Assembly (NCBI RefSeq): GCF_003284895.1
Contig: NZ_QMDV01000004.1
Coordinates: 453,787 to 517,786, forward strand
Direction: 5' to 3'
Source: Pontibacter arcticus
GTDB taxonomy: Bacteria > Bacteroidota > Bacteroidia > Cytophagales > Hymenobacteraceae
DNA: 64,000 nt
Position numbers and translations under genes: made by a program. How positions within the stretch are numbered: position 1 is the first letter of the stretch; each line of letters begins with the position of its first letter. Shown piece by piece: positions 32,839-40,820 of this stretch. The notes under the pieces are model-generated. The model made no database searches. It was not told the DNA's origin and saw only the letters and a list, made by a program, of their open reading frames with translations.

Positions 32839-33975
32839 TTATAATGATAGTTTAATCTTACCTGCGGCCTCCCGTTTAGCTTTGTCTATTACCTTCGCGT
32901 AAACCTGCGTAGTCTTTAGCTCTCTATGGCCTAGCATCTTTGAGACGGTGTAAATGTCGGTTCCTAAGGATAATTGCAGCGTGGCGTAGGTATGCCGGAA
33001 ACAGTGGAAAGTAATAGGCTTGGTTATACCGGCTGCCTTTATCCAGTCCTTTAAAAAGCTGTTGTTATAAGCTGAGTATTGCAGATCAGGAAACGCTTTA
33101 GCTTCTGGTTTCCCCCGTTCGCCTAACAGCAGTATAGCCTGTTCCGGTACGGGCAACACTTCAACGCCTTTTGTTTTCTGTTGCCTGAACTGGATATAAT
33201 ATCCCTCTGCCTGGCTTTGTTGTAGTTCGCTCCAGGTAAGTTTCTGAATGTCTGAAAACCTAAGCCCTGTTAAAGCTGAAAAGATAGCAGCCTGCTTTAT
33301 AATTGGTAAGGAACAGGGTGTACTGTACAGGGTTTGCAGTTCTTCGAGCGTCAGGTACTCGCGCTGCGTTTCCTGTGGTTTGATGGCTTGTATGTTCTTG
33401 TTAAGATCTGTTTGTAACAGTCCGTCTTTGTATGCCTGCTTTAGTGTAGCCTTAAATTTATTGAAATAGGAAACGGCTGTATTGCGGCTTATAGGGGTGG
33501 CGTTTTTCTTTTCTTTGTCTTTGCCCCGTTGGTTAGGTGCTGTTAGCAGGAACGCCTTATAATCGTTGCAGATAGGTGCTGTAAGCTGGCTTAGCTTTAT
33601 ACCTTCATCAAAAAACTGATTCAGAAAGTATAAAGAGCTTTTCCAGTTGGCGCTGTTCGAGCCTTCGCGTTTAGCTGCCAACTCAGTATAATAAGCGTTT
33701 AGAGTTGTATCGCGTTGCGAGGTTGGCAGGAATCCGTATTGCTTGTTCTGTACTTCGAGTTGCCTTGTTGCCCGAATGTTAGCAGCTAATACCTGCGTAT
33801 CTTTGTTATGCTGTTTGTCCAGCGGTGTTTTAGGCTTATCATAAACGAACAGGCTCAAAAACTCCCTACGGGTTAGCTTGCCTGTTTCAGGGTTTGGAAT
33901 AGGGGGGTAATAGTCCAGATACAGCGTCTGCCGCCCTTTGGATATTGGCTTTTGCCTCAGCGTTACTTTTGTCAT
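32839..33975 (-). CDS. Tyrosine recombinase / phage integrase
   Basis: A 378-residue integrase of the Bacteroidota phage-integrase type. An N-terminal arm-binding region (1-85) is followed by a SAM-like core-binding domain (90-190) and the catalytic domain. The active-site set is visible: R in ALTGLRFSDIQKLTW, the box HCFRHTYATLQLSLG with H-x-x-R, H in MLGHRELKTT, and the nucleophile Y in QVYAKVIDKAK. It sits about 800 bp from the right att, with the HTH protein starting the operon 7 bp upstream. It should catalyse insertion into the 3' end of mnmE. Confidence 0.95.
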   Translation of the reverse strand: MTKVTLRQKPISKGRQTLYLDYYPPIPNPETGKLTRREFLSLFVYDKPKTPLDKQHNKDTQVLAANIRATRQLEVQNKQYGFLPTSQRDTTLNAYYTELAAKREGSNSANWKSSLYFLNQFFDEGIKLSQLTAPICNDYKAFLLTAPNQRGKDKEKKNATPISRNTAVSYFNKFKATLKQAYKDGLLQTDLNKNIQAIKPQETQREYLTLEELQTLYSTPCSLPIIKQAAIFSALTGLRFSDIQKLTWSELQQSQAEGYYIQFRQQKTKGVEVLPVPEQAILLLGERGKPEAKAFPDLQYSAYNNSFLKDWIKAAGITKPITFHCFRHTYATLQLSLGTDIYTVSKMLGHRELKTTQVYAKVIDKAKREAAGKIKLSL

Positions 33976-33982
33976 CAGTCCT

Positions 33983-34546
33983 TTATGCTTGTGGGTTCAA
34001 TATGCAATCAATAGCGGCTTTAGGTACATAGGCAAAAATACCTTGTTTATACTTTGGTATGTTGTTGCGTTTTATTACATCATACAAGGCTTTATCTGAT
34101 ATGCTGTACAGGCGCTGAACTTCAGATAAGGTATAGCAATTGTCAGGGCAAAAGGTAATTTCTATAGGCTCTTTACTGGCTTGTGGCAGGTGTTGCAATT
34201 CAAAGAGCTTATCAATATCAGACCGTTTTATTAGTGTGCTTCTGCCAATCTTAGCGGCTGTTAATTCTCTTTTCTTTATAGCACGCCATAACGTCCAACG
34301 GCTTAGTCCTAATAATTGGCAGGCGTTCGCAATGCTTAAATATTCTTTAGCTCTCAAATCCTCAATAGGCTTATTCTTTATCGCTTTTGTCTGCTTATCG
34401 CTAGTTTCAATTTTTGCTACTTTCTGCCTTGCCTTATAAGCACGTTTAGCACACTTATCACCGCAATACTGTGTAACGGTGGTTTTAGCAGTAAACTCGC
34501 TGCCGCAATGCTGGCAAATACGCTGTAGCTTAATATTAGAACTCAT
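33983..34546 (-). CDS. Zinc-finger plus double helix-turn-helix protein (excisionase/regulator)
   Basis: A 187-residue protein beginning [20 protein letters not shown] at 34546. It has a zinc-knuckle (CQHCGSEF ... YCGDKC), then two MerR/excisionase-type helix-turn-helix regions: [20 protein letters not shown] and [21 protein letters not shown] longer frame to 34624 passes through the repeat array and is not used. It starts the integrase operon, 7 bp before int, the expected place for a recombination directionality factor. The repeats in its leader are candidate binding sites for it. Confidence 0.82.
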   Translation of the reverse strand: MSSNIKLQRICQHCGSEFTAKTTVTQYCGDKCAKRAYKARQKVAKIETSDKQTKAIKNKPIEDLRAKEYLSIANACQLLGLSRWTLWRAIKKRELTAAKIGRSTLIKRSDIDKLFELQHLPQASKEPIEITFCPDNCYTLSEVQRLYSISDKALYDVIKRNNIPKYKQGIFAYVPKAAIDCILNPQA

Positions 34547-34560
34547 GTTGCTTAGTGTTT

Positions 34561-34600
34561 CAGTATGTTGCAGTATGGTGCAATATGTTGCAAGATTTCG
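34561..34600. repeat. 10-bp tandem repeats in the leader of the integrase operon
   Basis: CAGTATGTTG, CAGTATGGTG, CAATATGTTG and a degenerate CAAGATTTCG follow one another with a period of 10 bp, one helical turn, ending 15 bp before the ATG at 34546. Candidate cooperative binding array for an Xis-like protein or an autorepressor. Confidence 0.7.
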
Positions 34601-34615
34601 CCATTTGAACGGGTT

Positions 34616-34660
34616 AAGGTACAAATCCAGCTAACGAGGTACAATTGAGGTACAAATATA
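34616..34660 (-). promoter_or_regulatory. Integrase-operon promoter with three arm-type repeats
   Basis: Three copies of AGGTACAAAT or a close variant: 34617-34626, 34637-34646 (AGGTACAATT) and 34648-34657. The last overlaps a minus-strand -7 box TATATTTG (34653-34660); the -33 region has only TTC. A related copy is at the other end of the element (27861). Fits integrase arm sites that would also autoregulate the operon. Confidence 0.6.
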
Positions 34661-34710
34661 ATAGAAATATACGCATAATAGAATAGTAAAGCCAATTAAA
34701 TTGGATAATA

Positions 34711-34745
34711 AAAAACCCTGTAAACGAGCTGTATACAGGGTTTTT
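34711..34745. terminator. Terminator at the right end of the element
   Basis: AAAAACCCTGTA (34711-34722) pairs with TACAGGGTTTTT (34734-34745), T-tracts in both directions. It lies inside the element, 30 bp before the att core, and would stop mnmE transcripts entering the element. Confidence 0.9.
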
Positions 34746-34769
34746 ATTAATTTATAGAATGGGTATGTT

Positions 34770-34795
34770 TTGATAGGTTACTTTCCGATGCAGAA
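34770..34795. repeat. Right attachment site (att), within the mnmE 3' end
   Basis: TTGATA then GGTTACTTTCCGATGCAGAA. Positions 34778-34795 are the final codons of mnmE, encoding FCIGK and the stop. One mismatch in 26 against the left copy. Confidence 0.92.
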
Positions 34796-36157
34796 CTTGG
34801 TAAAAATATTATCCAATAAATCATCTGTTGTGATCTCTCCGGTGATTTCACCTAAGCTGTAAAGTGCGCGGCGGATATCGGCGGCTACCAAATCGCCGCT
34901 CATGCCCAGAGCGAGACCGTTGAGTACATCATCTAAGGCACTGTACGTTTTGTTCAGGCTGTCTACGTGGCGGAGGTTGGTAACGATGGTTTGTTGCTGC
35001 GTATTTAGTTTTCCGAGGTTAACCTTGTCCATCAATGCCTGTTTCAGCGCTTCCATATTGGCACCTTCGGCAGCCGAGATCTGTACCAGGTTTTCCATAT
35101 TTCCGAAAGCGGAAAGCAGGGCAGCGGAAGCTTCGTCTATTTTATTGGCAACGGCCAGCAGCGGAAGTTTTTTCGGATTCAGTTCTTCAATTTCAGTTTG
35201 TACTTCCTCGGGCGAGCTGGTGGTGATATCGAACAGGTAAATGATCAGCGACGACTGGCTAAGCTTCTGGTGCGTGCGTTCCACACCGATTTTCTCTACT
35301 TTGTCTGTTGTTTCGCGGAGGCCGGCGGTATCAATAAAACGGAAAGTGATGCCGCCAATGTTAATCTCATCTTCAATAAAATCGCGGGTAGTGCCGGGCA
35401 CATCCGATACAATAGCTTTTTCCTCGTTCAGGAGTTTGTTCAGCAGCGTAGATTTGCCGGCATTTGGTTTTCCTACGATCACGGTTGGTACACCGTTTTT
35501 GATCACATTGCCTAGTTCAAACGACTTCAGCAATTCCCGGATTATACTTTGAATGTTGAGAATAAGCGTACGTAACTGGTCGCGGTCGGCAAACTCCACA
35601 TCTTCTTCGCCAAAGTCCAGTTCCAGTTCGATCATCGAAGCAAAGTGCACCAGTTCGGCCCGCAGGCGCTTTATTTCTTGCGAAAAACCACCGCGCATCT
35701 GCTTAATGGCCACTTCATGCGAAAGAGCAGAATCAGAAGCGATCAGGTCGGCTACGGCTTCAGCTTGCGCCAGGTCAAACTGGCCGTTCAGGAAAGCGCG
35801 TTTCGTAAACTCACCGGCATTGGCCAGTCGCGCTCCTTTTTTCAGGAACAACTGCATCAGCTGCTGCACAATAAAATCAGAACCGTGGCACGATACTTCC
35901 ACCACATTTTCGCGGGTATAAGAATGCGGCGCTACAAACAACGACACCAGCACTTCGTCCAGCACTTTTTCTCCGTCGCGGATAGTACCAAAATGTATGG
36001 TATGGCTGGCTTGGTTTAACAGGTTCTTACCGGCAAAAACAGCATTGGTAATGCTGATGGCTTCAGGGCCCGAAAGGCGAATAACGGCAATAGCGCCGGT
36101 GCCGGGAGCGGTAGCTACAGCTGCAATGGTATCGTTCGAAAAAGTATGGTTAATCAA
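34778..36157 (-). CDS. mnmE: tRNA modification GTPase MnmE (TrmE)
   Basis: A 459-residue GTPase that, with MnmG, makes 5-carboxymethylaminomethyl-type modifications at U34 of certain tRNAs. The N-terminal folate-binding domain (FSNDTIAAVATAPGTGAIAV) is followed by a helical domain and the inserted G domain: G1 IVGKPNAGKSTLLN, G2 DVPGTTRD, G3 DTAGLRE and G4 NKID. The C-terminal catalytic motif FCIGK supplies the essential Cys. The last 18 bases are also the attachment site of the adjacent element, and insertion leaves the protein sequence intact. Its native downstream DNA is now 7 kb away, at 27803. Confidence 0.97.
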   Translation of the reverse strand: MINHTFSNDTIAAVATAPGTGAIAVIRLSGPEAISITNAVFAGKNLLNQASHTIHFGTIRDGEKVLDEVLVSLFVAPHSYTRENVVEVSCHGSDFIVQQLMQLFLKKGARLANAGEFTKRAFLNGQFDLAQAEAVADLIASDSALSHEVAIKQMRGGFSQEIKRLRAELVHFASMIELELDFGEEDVEFADRDQLRTLILNIQSIIRELLKSFELGNVIKNGVPTVIVGKPNAGKSTLLNKLLNEEKAIVSDVPGTTRDFIEDEINIGGITFRFIDTAGLRETTDKVEKIGVERTHQKLSQSSLIIYLFDITTSSPEEVQTEIEELNPKKLPLLAVANKIDEASAALLSAFGNMENLVQISAAEGANMEALKQALMDKVNLGKLNTQQQTIVTNLRHVDSLNKTYSALDDVLNGLALGMSGDLVAADIRRALYSLGEITGEITTDDLLDNIFTKFCIGK

Positions 36158-36231
36158 AATAAAGTCGCTTAAGGAACAGGCAAAAGTACGAAAAAGTATG
36201 AATCTGGAAGCGCACTTAGCAGCACAGCCTA

Positions 36232-36801
36232 CTACTTCAGCGTTTTTTCGTACTGCTGCCAGTCCATGGTTTTGTGGTGGTTGTCGCCGAAATATTTCAG
36301 AATATTGGAGAAAGCCTTTGCATCCAGATAGCCCGGAACCGGAGTCAGCATATTAAATTTTTCGTCCAAGTAAACCGTCGTCGGAAAGCTCATTTGCCCT
36401 TGCAGCAACGCAACAGCCAGTTCGTGTGCTTTGTATTCCGGGTTATATTTGTAAGTATGGCCATTTAACGTGATCGGCTCTTTGCCTTCGGCATCCAGTT
36501 TTACAGCGTAGTAATTCTTGTTTACATAGGCGGCTACTTCGGCATCAGAAAAAGTGCTTTTATCCATTTTCTTGCACCAGCCACACCAATCGGTATACAC
36601 ATCAATAAAAACTTTTTTAGGGTTTGATTTGATTTTCTGGGCAGCTTCTTCCATCGTGATCCACTTAATCTTTTCGGCTGGCTTCTTATCAGAAAGTATG
36701 GCATGAGCAGATGAAATGCTTGTTTCCGGAGAGATAAACGCGAAAGCGGAAAGTGCAGAAGCAAGTGAAAGTATAAAAAGTAAGTATGGCTTACGAAACA
36801 T
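36232..36801 (-). CDS. Exported thioredoxin-fold protein
   Basis: A 189-residue periplasmic thioredoxin-like protein. The N-terminus (MFRKPYLLFILSLASALSAF) is a signal peptide or anchor. The redox site is WCGWCKKM, a CxxC motif preceded by VFIDVYTDWCG, followed by TFSDAEVAAYVNKNYYAVKL as in the thioredoxin_7 / DUF255-like family. The cis-proline is in MSFPTTVYLD. An insert (GHTYKYNPEYKAHELA) between helix 2 and strand 3 is larger than in thioredoxin. Probably reduces or shuffles disulfides in the periplasm, for example during cytochrome c maturation; the target is unknown. Confidence 0.88.
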   Translation of the reverse strand: MFRKPYLLFILSLASALSAFAFISPETSISSAHAILSDKKPAEKIKWITMEEAAQKIKSNPKKVFIDVYTDWCGWCKKMDKSTFSDAEVAAYVNKNYYAVKLDAEGKEPITLNGHTYKYNPEYKAHELAVALLQGQMSFPTTVYLDEKFNMLTPVPGYLDAKAFSNILKYFGDNHHKTMDWQQYEKTLK

Positions 36802-36887
36802 GTTGTTTTCTTTTGTAAAGTATAAATGCTGCTATTATCTGGATGGAAACAACGCGGGTAAAGTATAAATTCCGGCTTAGGTTATCC

Positions 36888-37760
36888 TTATACCGGTTGC
36901 AGGGTGCGGCGCTTCAAAAGCAAACCACGCTGCGGCGAAAAGCAAAGTGCCAAAATAAACTCGACACCTGTAACGGTGGCGATAGCACCGGCAATAGAAC
37001 CATCCAGCCACACCGCCAGGTAATAACCTGAAAACGAAGCGATTACACCAAGTATAACCGAAAGTATAAGCATCGTTTTAAAGTTATCGGTCAGTAAATA
37101 AGCTGTAGCCGGCGGACCAACGATAAAAGCCACTACCAATATCGCACCTACCGACTCGAACGATGCCACCGTAGTAAGTGAAACGGCCGTCATGAGTAAA
37201 TAGTACCACAACGATGTGGAAATGCCAATAGCAGCTGCATAAGCCGGATCAAAAGCGGTCAGGAACAGTTCTTTGTAACCGATAACGATAAACGAAAGTA
37301 TAAGCAGCGTAACAACTCCCAGCGTCCAGATGGTGCGTGGGCCGTAACTAAGGCCATTGTCGGTTAGCCATAGGTCGAGCGGCACGTACGCAATTTCGCC
37401 ATACAGCACACAATCCTGGTCGAGGTCTACTTGTCCGGCAAAAACGGAAATCAGGATAATACCGATTGCAAATAAAGAAGTAAAAGTTACACCAATAGCT
37501 GCATCAGCCTGCACACGCGCATAGCGATGAAAAAACTCGATCAGGAAGGTGGTGAGCACGCCCAGCAAGCCTGCCCCGATCAGCATCGGAACCGTATCAC
37601 GGGAACCGCTCAAAAGAAAAGCGATCACAATGCCAGGCAGCACTGCATGTGAGATTGCATCGCCCACCATGGCCATCCTTCTAAGTATCAGGTAGCACCC
37701 CAGCAAGCTACAGCAGGTAGCTACCAACGAACCAGTCAATATGATCCAGAATGCATTCAC
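36888..37760 (-). CDS. Metal ABC transporter permease (ABC-3 family)
   Basis: A 290-residue inner-membrane permease with eight or nine hydrophobic segments. The family signature near the N-terminus is LILRRMAMVGDAISHAVLPG, followed by DAAIGVTFTSLFAIGIIL and FESVGAILVVAFIVGPPATA, all typical of ZnuB/MntB/TroC proteins. It is the last gene of the metal-transport operon, 46 bp after the DtxR-fused permease, so the transporter may use the two permeases as a heterodimer, as in TroC/TroD systems. Metal specificity is best judged from the binding protein and regulator, which point to manganese or iron. Confidence 0.92.
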   Translation of the reverse strand: MNAFWIILTGSLVATCCSLLGCYLILRRMAMVGDAISHAVLPGIVIAFLLSGSRDTVPMLIGAGLLGVLTTFLIEFFHRYARVQADAAIGVTFTSLFAIGIILISVFAGQVDLDQDCVLYGEIAYVPLDLWLTDNGLSYGPRTIWTLGVVTLLILSFIVIGYKELFLTAFDPAYAAAIGISTSLWYYLLMTAVSLTTVASFESVGAILVVAFIVGPPATAYLLTDNFKTMLILSVILGVIASFSGYYLAVWLDGSIAGAIATVTGVEFILALCFSPQRGLLLKRRTLQPV

Positions 37761-37806
37761 AGGTTAAAGGTTTTATTGTTTAATAAATAACTCGTAACTC
37801 AGAACT

Positions 37807-39093
37807 CTAAAGTGGTATTTTAGACTGATGCGGATCGAGTGCCGGGTAATTCAGTTCTTCCATCAGTTTTTCTTCCAGTTCGGGTGTGATGATGTGTTCG
37901 ATTGTTTCTGCGTCTTCGTGTACGTGGTCGGAGGGGAGTTCTAAGTATTGCGTTAAGTATAATTCCCAAAGCCGGTGTAGCCTCACTACGCGTCTTCCCC
38001 GAATCCGGCCTTCTTCTGTTAGCAGCCAGCCGTTTTGCTGTTTACTTACAAAACCTTCGCATTGAAGTTTTTTTAAGCCTTTCAGGATGCTATTCTGGGG
38101 TAGATGGCGGCGTTGCATCAGCTCGGTTATACTTTGTGCATCTGTAAAATTCTCCTTCAGCTCGCCCACCTGGTAGAGTAACTTAAGAATATTTTCGTCG
38201 AGGATGCGGGAACGGTTGCGGCGCTGGCGAATGATCCGGGATACCCAGCCACGGCCGGGTGCAAACGCAAACGAAAGTATAGCGATCAGGGAAATGATCA
38301 ATACGATCCAGGGACCGGTGGGCATGGAAGGCGCCGTGTAGGAAACAAAAGCTCCCGCCAACCCCGAAAATGCACCCATCACAGCAGCTATCAAAAGCAT
38401 AACCGGTAATTTCTCTGTCCAGAAGCGAGCCGCAGCAGCCGGAGTGATCAGCATGGCCGCCATTAATACAACCCCAACCGCCTGTATGCCCACTACCACC
38501 GCAAACACTGTAAGCGTGGTTAAGAGCAGTTCCAATGCCCTCACCGGAAACCCGATGGTACGCGCATAAGCCTGATCGAAACACAGCAGCATTAATTCTT
38601 TATAAAAAACGATAGTAGCCACTAAAAGAAGCACAGCCACCACACTGAAAACAATGAGGTCTTCGCCGACCAGCGAGGCTGCTTTTCCAAATAAAAACTT
38701 ATCGAGTCCGCTTTGCGCTGCGTTGCCCGAATGCTGGATGGATGTAAGTAAAAGTATACCGATCCCGAAGAAAACGGAAAGTACCAGGCCAATGGCCGTA
38801 TCTTCTTTAATGCGGGTACGGGCCGTAATAAAATCAATAACAACGAGCGAAAACCAACCGGTAATAAAAGCGCCCAGCAAAAGTATGAAAGGGTTTTTTG
38901 TGCCCGAAAGTATAAATGCCAGGCAAACGCCCGGCAGCACGGCATGGGCCACGGCATCGCCTACCAGCGCCCTTTTGCGGAGCAGGCTAAAGCAACCCAC
39001 TACCGCCGAACTGCTCGCCAGCAAAATGGAGCCAATCGTAACAAAGCGTACATTGGCATCAGCAAACGAAAAGAATTCCAGGAACTCGTTCAT
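37807..39093 (-). CDS. Metal ABC permease fused to a DtxR-type regulatory domain
   Basis: A 428-residue fusion. Residues 1-290 are an ABC-3 permease (LLRKRALVGDAVAHAVLPGV, DTAIGLVLSVFFGIGILLLT, AVGVVLMAAMLITPAAAARF). Residues 300-428 form a cytosolic tail resembling DtxR/MntR: a winged helix (SITELMQRRHLPQNSILKGL, LTEEGRIRGRRVVRLHRLWE) and a metal-binding/dimerisation segment with DHVHEDAETIEHIITPELEE. The tail's histidine-rich motif matches metal sites of the regulators. Such fusions are known in Bacteroidota. Inferred: the tail senses cytosolic metal and gates transport directly. Overlaps the ATPase gene by 4 nt. Confidence 0.9.
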   Translation of the reverse strand: MNEFLEFFSFADANVRFVTIGSILLASSSAVVGCFSLLRKRALVGDAVAHAVLPGVCLAFILSGTKNPFILLLGAFITGWFSLVVIDFITARTRIKEDTAIGLVLSVFFGIGILLLTSIQHSGNAAQSGLDKFLFGKAASLVGEDLIVFSVVAVLLLVATIVFYKELMLLCFDQAYARTIGFPVRALELLLTTLTVFAVVVGIQAVGVVLMAAMLITPAAAARFWTEKLPVMLLIAAVMGAFSGLAGAFVSYTAPSMPTGPWIVLIISLIAILSFAFAPGRGWVSRIIRQRRNRSRILDENILKLLYQVGELKENFTDAQSITELMQRRHLPQNSILKGLKKLQCEGFVSKQQNGWLLTEEGRIRGRRVVRLHRLWELYLTQYLELPSDHVHEDAETIEHIITPELEEKLMEELNYPALDPHQSKIPL

Positions 39094-39887
39094 TTTACCT
39101 GTTTTTCGCGTGATGGTATTTCTTGTTTGCGGAGCAGATCGCCTACTTTAGTCAGTACGGTTAGTTTGCCGCCATAGGTTTTTTCGAGCAGTTCCTGTGT
39201 CAGTACCTGGTTGGTTGGCCCGGATGCTACCAGGCGCATATTCAGTAGTACAATCCAGTCAAAGTATTCTACTGCAGATTGCAGATCATGATGTACCACA
39301 ACCACCGTTTTGCCTTGTTCGCGCATAATTCGGAGAAGTTCGATAATGGCCATTTCCGTAGCGATATCAACGCCGGCAAACGGCTCATCCATGAAGTAGA
39401 TATCAGCGTTCTGTGCCAGTGCCCTTGCCAGGAAAACGCGTTGTTGCTGCCCTCCCGAAAGCTGTGAAATCTGGCGGTTGGCAAATGATTGCATGCCTAC
39501 TTTTTCGAGTGCCAGCATGGCTGCTTCCTTGTCGGCTTTACCGGGACGCTTAAACAAACCCATACTTCCGTAGCGGCCCATCAGTACCACATCAAAGGCA
39601 GAGGCCGGAAAATCCCAGTCTACCGATTCGCGTTGCGGTACATAGCTTATCTTTTTACGGACTTCCTTGATTTCTTTATCGAAGATGCGCACGTAGCCGC
39701 TGCTGGTTGGCAGAAGATCCATGATGGCTTTCACCAGGGTAGATTTTCCGGCACCGTTCGGACCGATCACGCCCACCAAAGCACCGGCGGGCAATGTTAA
39801 GTCTACGCCCCAGAGCACAGGTTTCCGATCATAACTTACCGTCAGGTCATGTACTTCTACTACCGGATTCTCAACATGTATAATCAT
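39090..39887 (-). CDS. Metal ABC transporter ATP-binding protein
   Basis: A 265-residue nucleotide-binding subunit. Walker A is GPNGAGKSTLVKAI, the Q-loop lies in SYVPQRESVDWDFP, a sequence typical of MntA/TroB-type manganese transporters, the signature is QLSGGQQQRVFLARAL, Walker B is ADIYFMDEPFAGVD and the H-loop is VVVVHHDLQ. It follows the substrate-binding lipoprotein after 4 bp and overlaps the permease start by 4 nt (ATGA), so all are co-translated. It powers metal import by the two permeases. Confidence 0.95.
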   Translation of the reverse strand: MIIHVENPVVEVHDLTVSYDRKPVLWGVDLTLPAGALVGVIGPNGAGKSTLVKAIMDLLPTSSGYVRIFDKEIKEVRKKISYVPQRESVDWDFPASAFDVVLMGRYGSMGLFKRPGKADKEAAMLALEKVGMQSFANRQISQLSGGQQQRVFLARALAQNADIYFMDEPFAGVDIATEMAIIELLRIMREQGKTVVVVHHDLQSAVEYFDWIVLLNMRLVASGPTNQVLTQELLEKTYGGKLTVLTKVGDLLRKQEIPSREKQVK

Positions 39888-39891
39888 AGAT

Positions 39892-40809
39892 CTACTTTAA
39901 AGCTGCTACTATAATGCGGACATTATACTTTACCATACCGATGTAAGTGCCTTCGGGTGTGCCGGCTGCGCCCAGTGCATCGGCATACAATGTACCGCCG
40001 GTTTTAACAATGTGGCCTTTCTGGCGGCTGCCTTCCTGTACTGCTTCGATGGCTTTCGGGGATACCGAGGACTCTACAAACACCGCTTTTATTTTGTTTG
40101 CTACAATGTAATTTACCAGCGATGATACATCCTGCAGTCCGAATTCCGAAACTGTGGAAATACCCTGCAGGCCGCGCACTTTTATTTTATAAGCATCACC
40201 AAAATAACCGAAGGCATCATGGGCTGTTATTAAGATGCGTTGCTGAACCGGTATCGCTGCTATTTCAGTTTTTACCAGGCTATCCAGTTGCGTGAGCTGC
40301 TGTAAGTATAAAGTTGTATTTTGTTTATAAAGCGCAGCGTTGGCAGGGTCTTTCTTTTGGAGTTCTTCGCTGAGGTGCTGTACGACCAGTTGCCAGAGCG
40401 CTACATCAAACCAGATATGCGGGTCGTGGTTCTGGGAGCCATCGCCAAGCTGCCTGAGTTGGTTTTCAGGAATGTTTTCGGTGGCGGCTACAACGGTTTT
40501 AAGCCGGCTGAGTTTTTCGAGTACTTCGCCCATTTTGCCTTCCAAATGCAGGCCATTGTAAACGATTACATCTGCCTCAGTCAGCTTATTCAGGTCGCCT
40601 TGTGTAGCTTTGTAGAGGTGCGGATCAACGCCGCTGCCCATCACGGCTTCCACATCGGCGGCATCGCCTGTAATGTTTTTGACAGCATCCGCCAAAATGC
40701 CGGTAGTGGTAATTACCTGCATGCGCTCCCCGGGTTTTACGGGTCCTTTGTCTACAACCTGGGTGCAGGCCGAAAGAAGTATAAACAGAAAGAGGAGCAG
40801 GGTTTTCAT
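39892..40809 (-). CDS. Metal-binding lipoprotein of ABC transporter (Mn/Fe type)
   Basis: A 305-residue cluster A-I (TroA/MntC-like) substrate-binding protein. Signal peptide MKTLLLFLFILLSAC gives a lipobox with Cys15. Metal ligands appear as H64 (GSGVDPHLYKATQGD), H131 (NHDPHIWFD), a Glu in VFVESSVSP and an Asp in LYADALGAAG. The His2-Glu-Asp set is that of manganese/iron proteins; zinc binders such as ZnuA use three histidines and a His-rich loop, absent here. Encoded 11 bp after the DtxR-type regulator. Hence manganese is the most likely substrate, with iron possible. Confidence 0.92.
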   Translation of the reverse strand: MKTLLLFLFILLSACTQVVDKGPVKPGERMQVITTTGILADAVKNITGDAADVEAVMGSGVDPHLYKATQGDLNKLTEADVIVYNGLHLEGKMGEVLEKLSRLKTVVAATENIPENQLRQLGDGSQNHDPHIWFDVALWQLVVQHLSEELQKKDPANAALYKQNTTLYLQQLTQLDSLVKTEIAAIPVQQRILITAHDAFGYFGDAYKIKVRGLQGISTVSEFGLQDVSSLVNYIVANKIKAVFVESSVSPKAIEAVQEGSRQKGHIVKTGGTLYADALGAAGTPEGTYIGMVKYNVRIIVAALK

Positions 40810-40820
40810 AGTATAACGGC

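Larger units (their letters stand above)
27783..34795. mobile_element. 7-kb integrated element at the mnmE 3' end, phage-satellite (PICI-like) layout
   Basis: Bounded by the 20-bp direct repeat GGTTACTTTCCGATGCAGAA at 27783-27802 and 34776-34795; unit length 6993 bp. The right copy is the last codons of mnmE plus its stop, so insertion leaves mnmE intact. All genes read leftwards: zinc-finger/helix-turn-helix protein, tyrosine integrase, unknown, MerR-type HTH, winged helix, VRR-NUC nuclease, initiator-like protein with internal iterons, terminase small subunit, two small paralogues, unknown. No capsid, portal, tail, lysis or conjugation gene is present. Integrase plus replication plus terS with nothing structural is the pattern of phage-inducible chromosomal islands. 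A decayed prophage remnant is the main alternative, though every gene appears intact. Confidence 0.85.

Noticed and set aside
34561..34600. Possible CRISPR-like or satellite repeat
   Set aside because: 10-bp units without spacers; better explained as a protein-binding array in the leader of the integrase operon.
27783..34795. Conjugative or mobilisable transposon
   Set aside because: No relaxase, mobilisation or tra gene; terS and initiator point to a phage-type element.
39892..40809. Zinc-specific (ZnuA) binding protein
   Set aside because: Ligands appear as His2-Glu-Asp and the His-rich loop is absent, pointing to manganese or iron.
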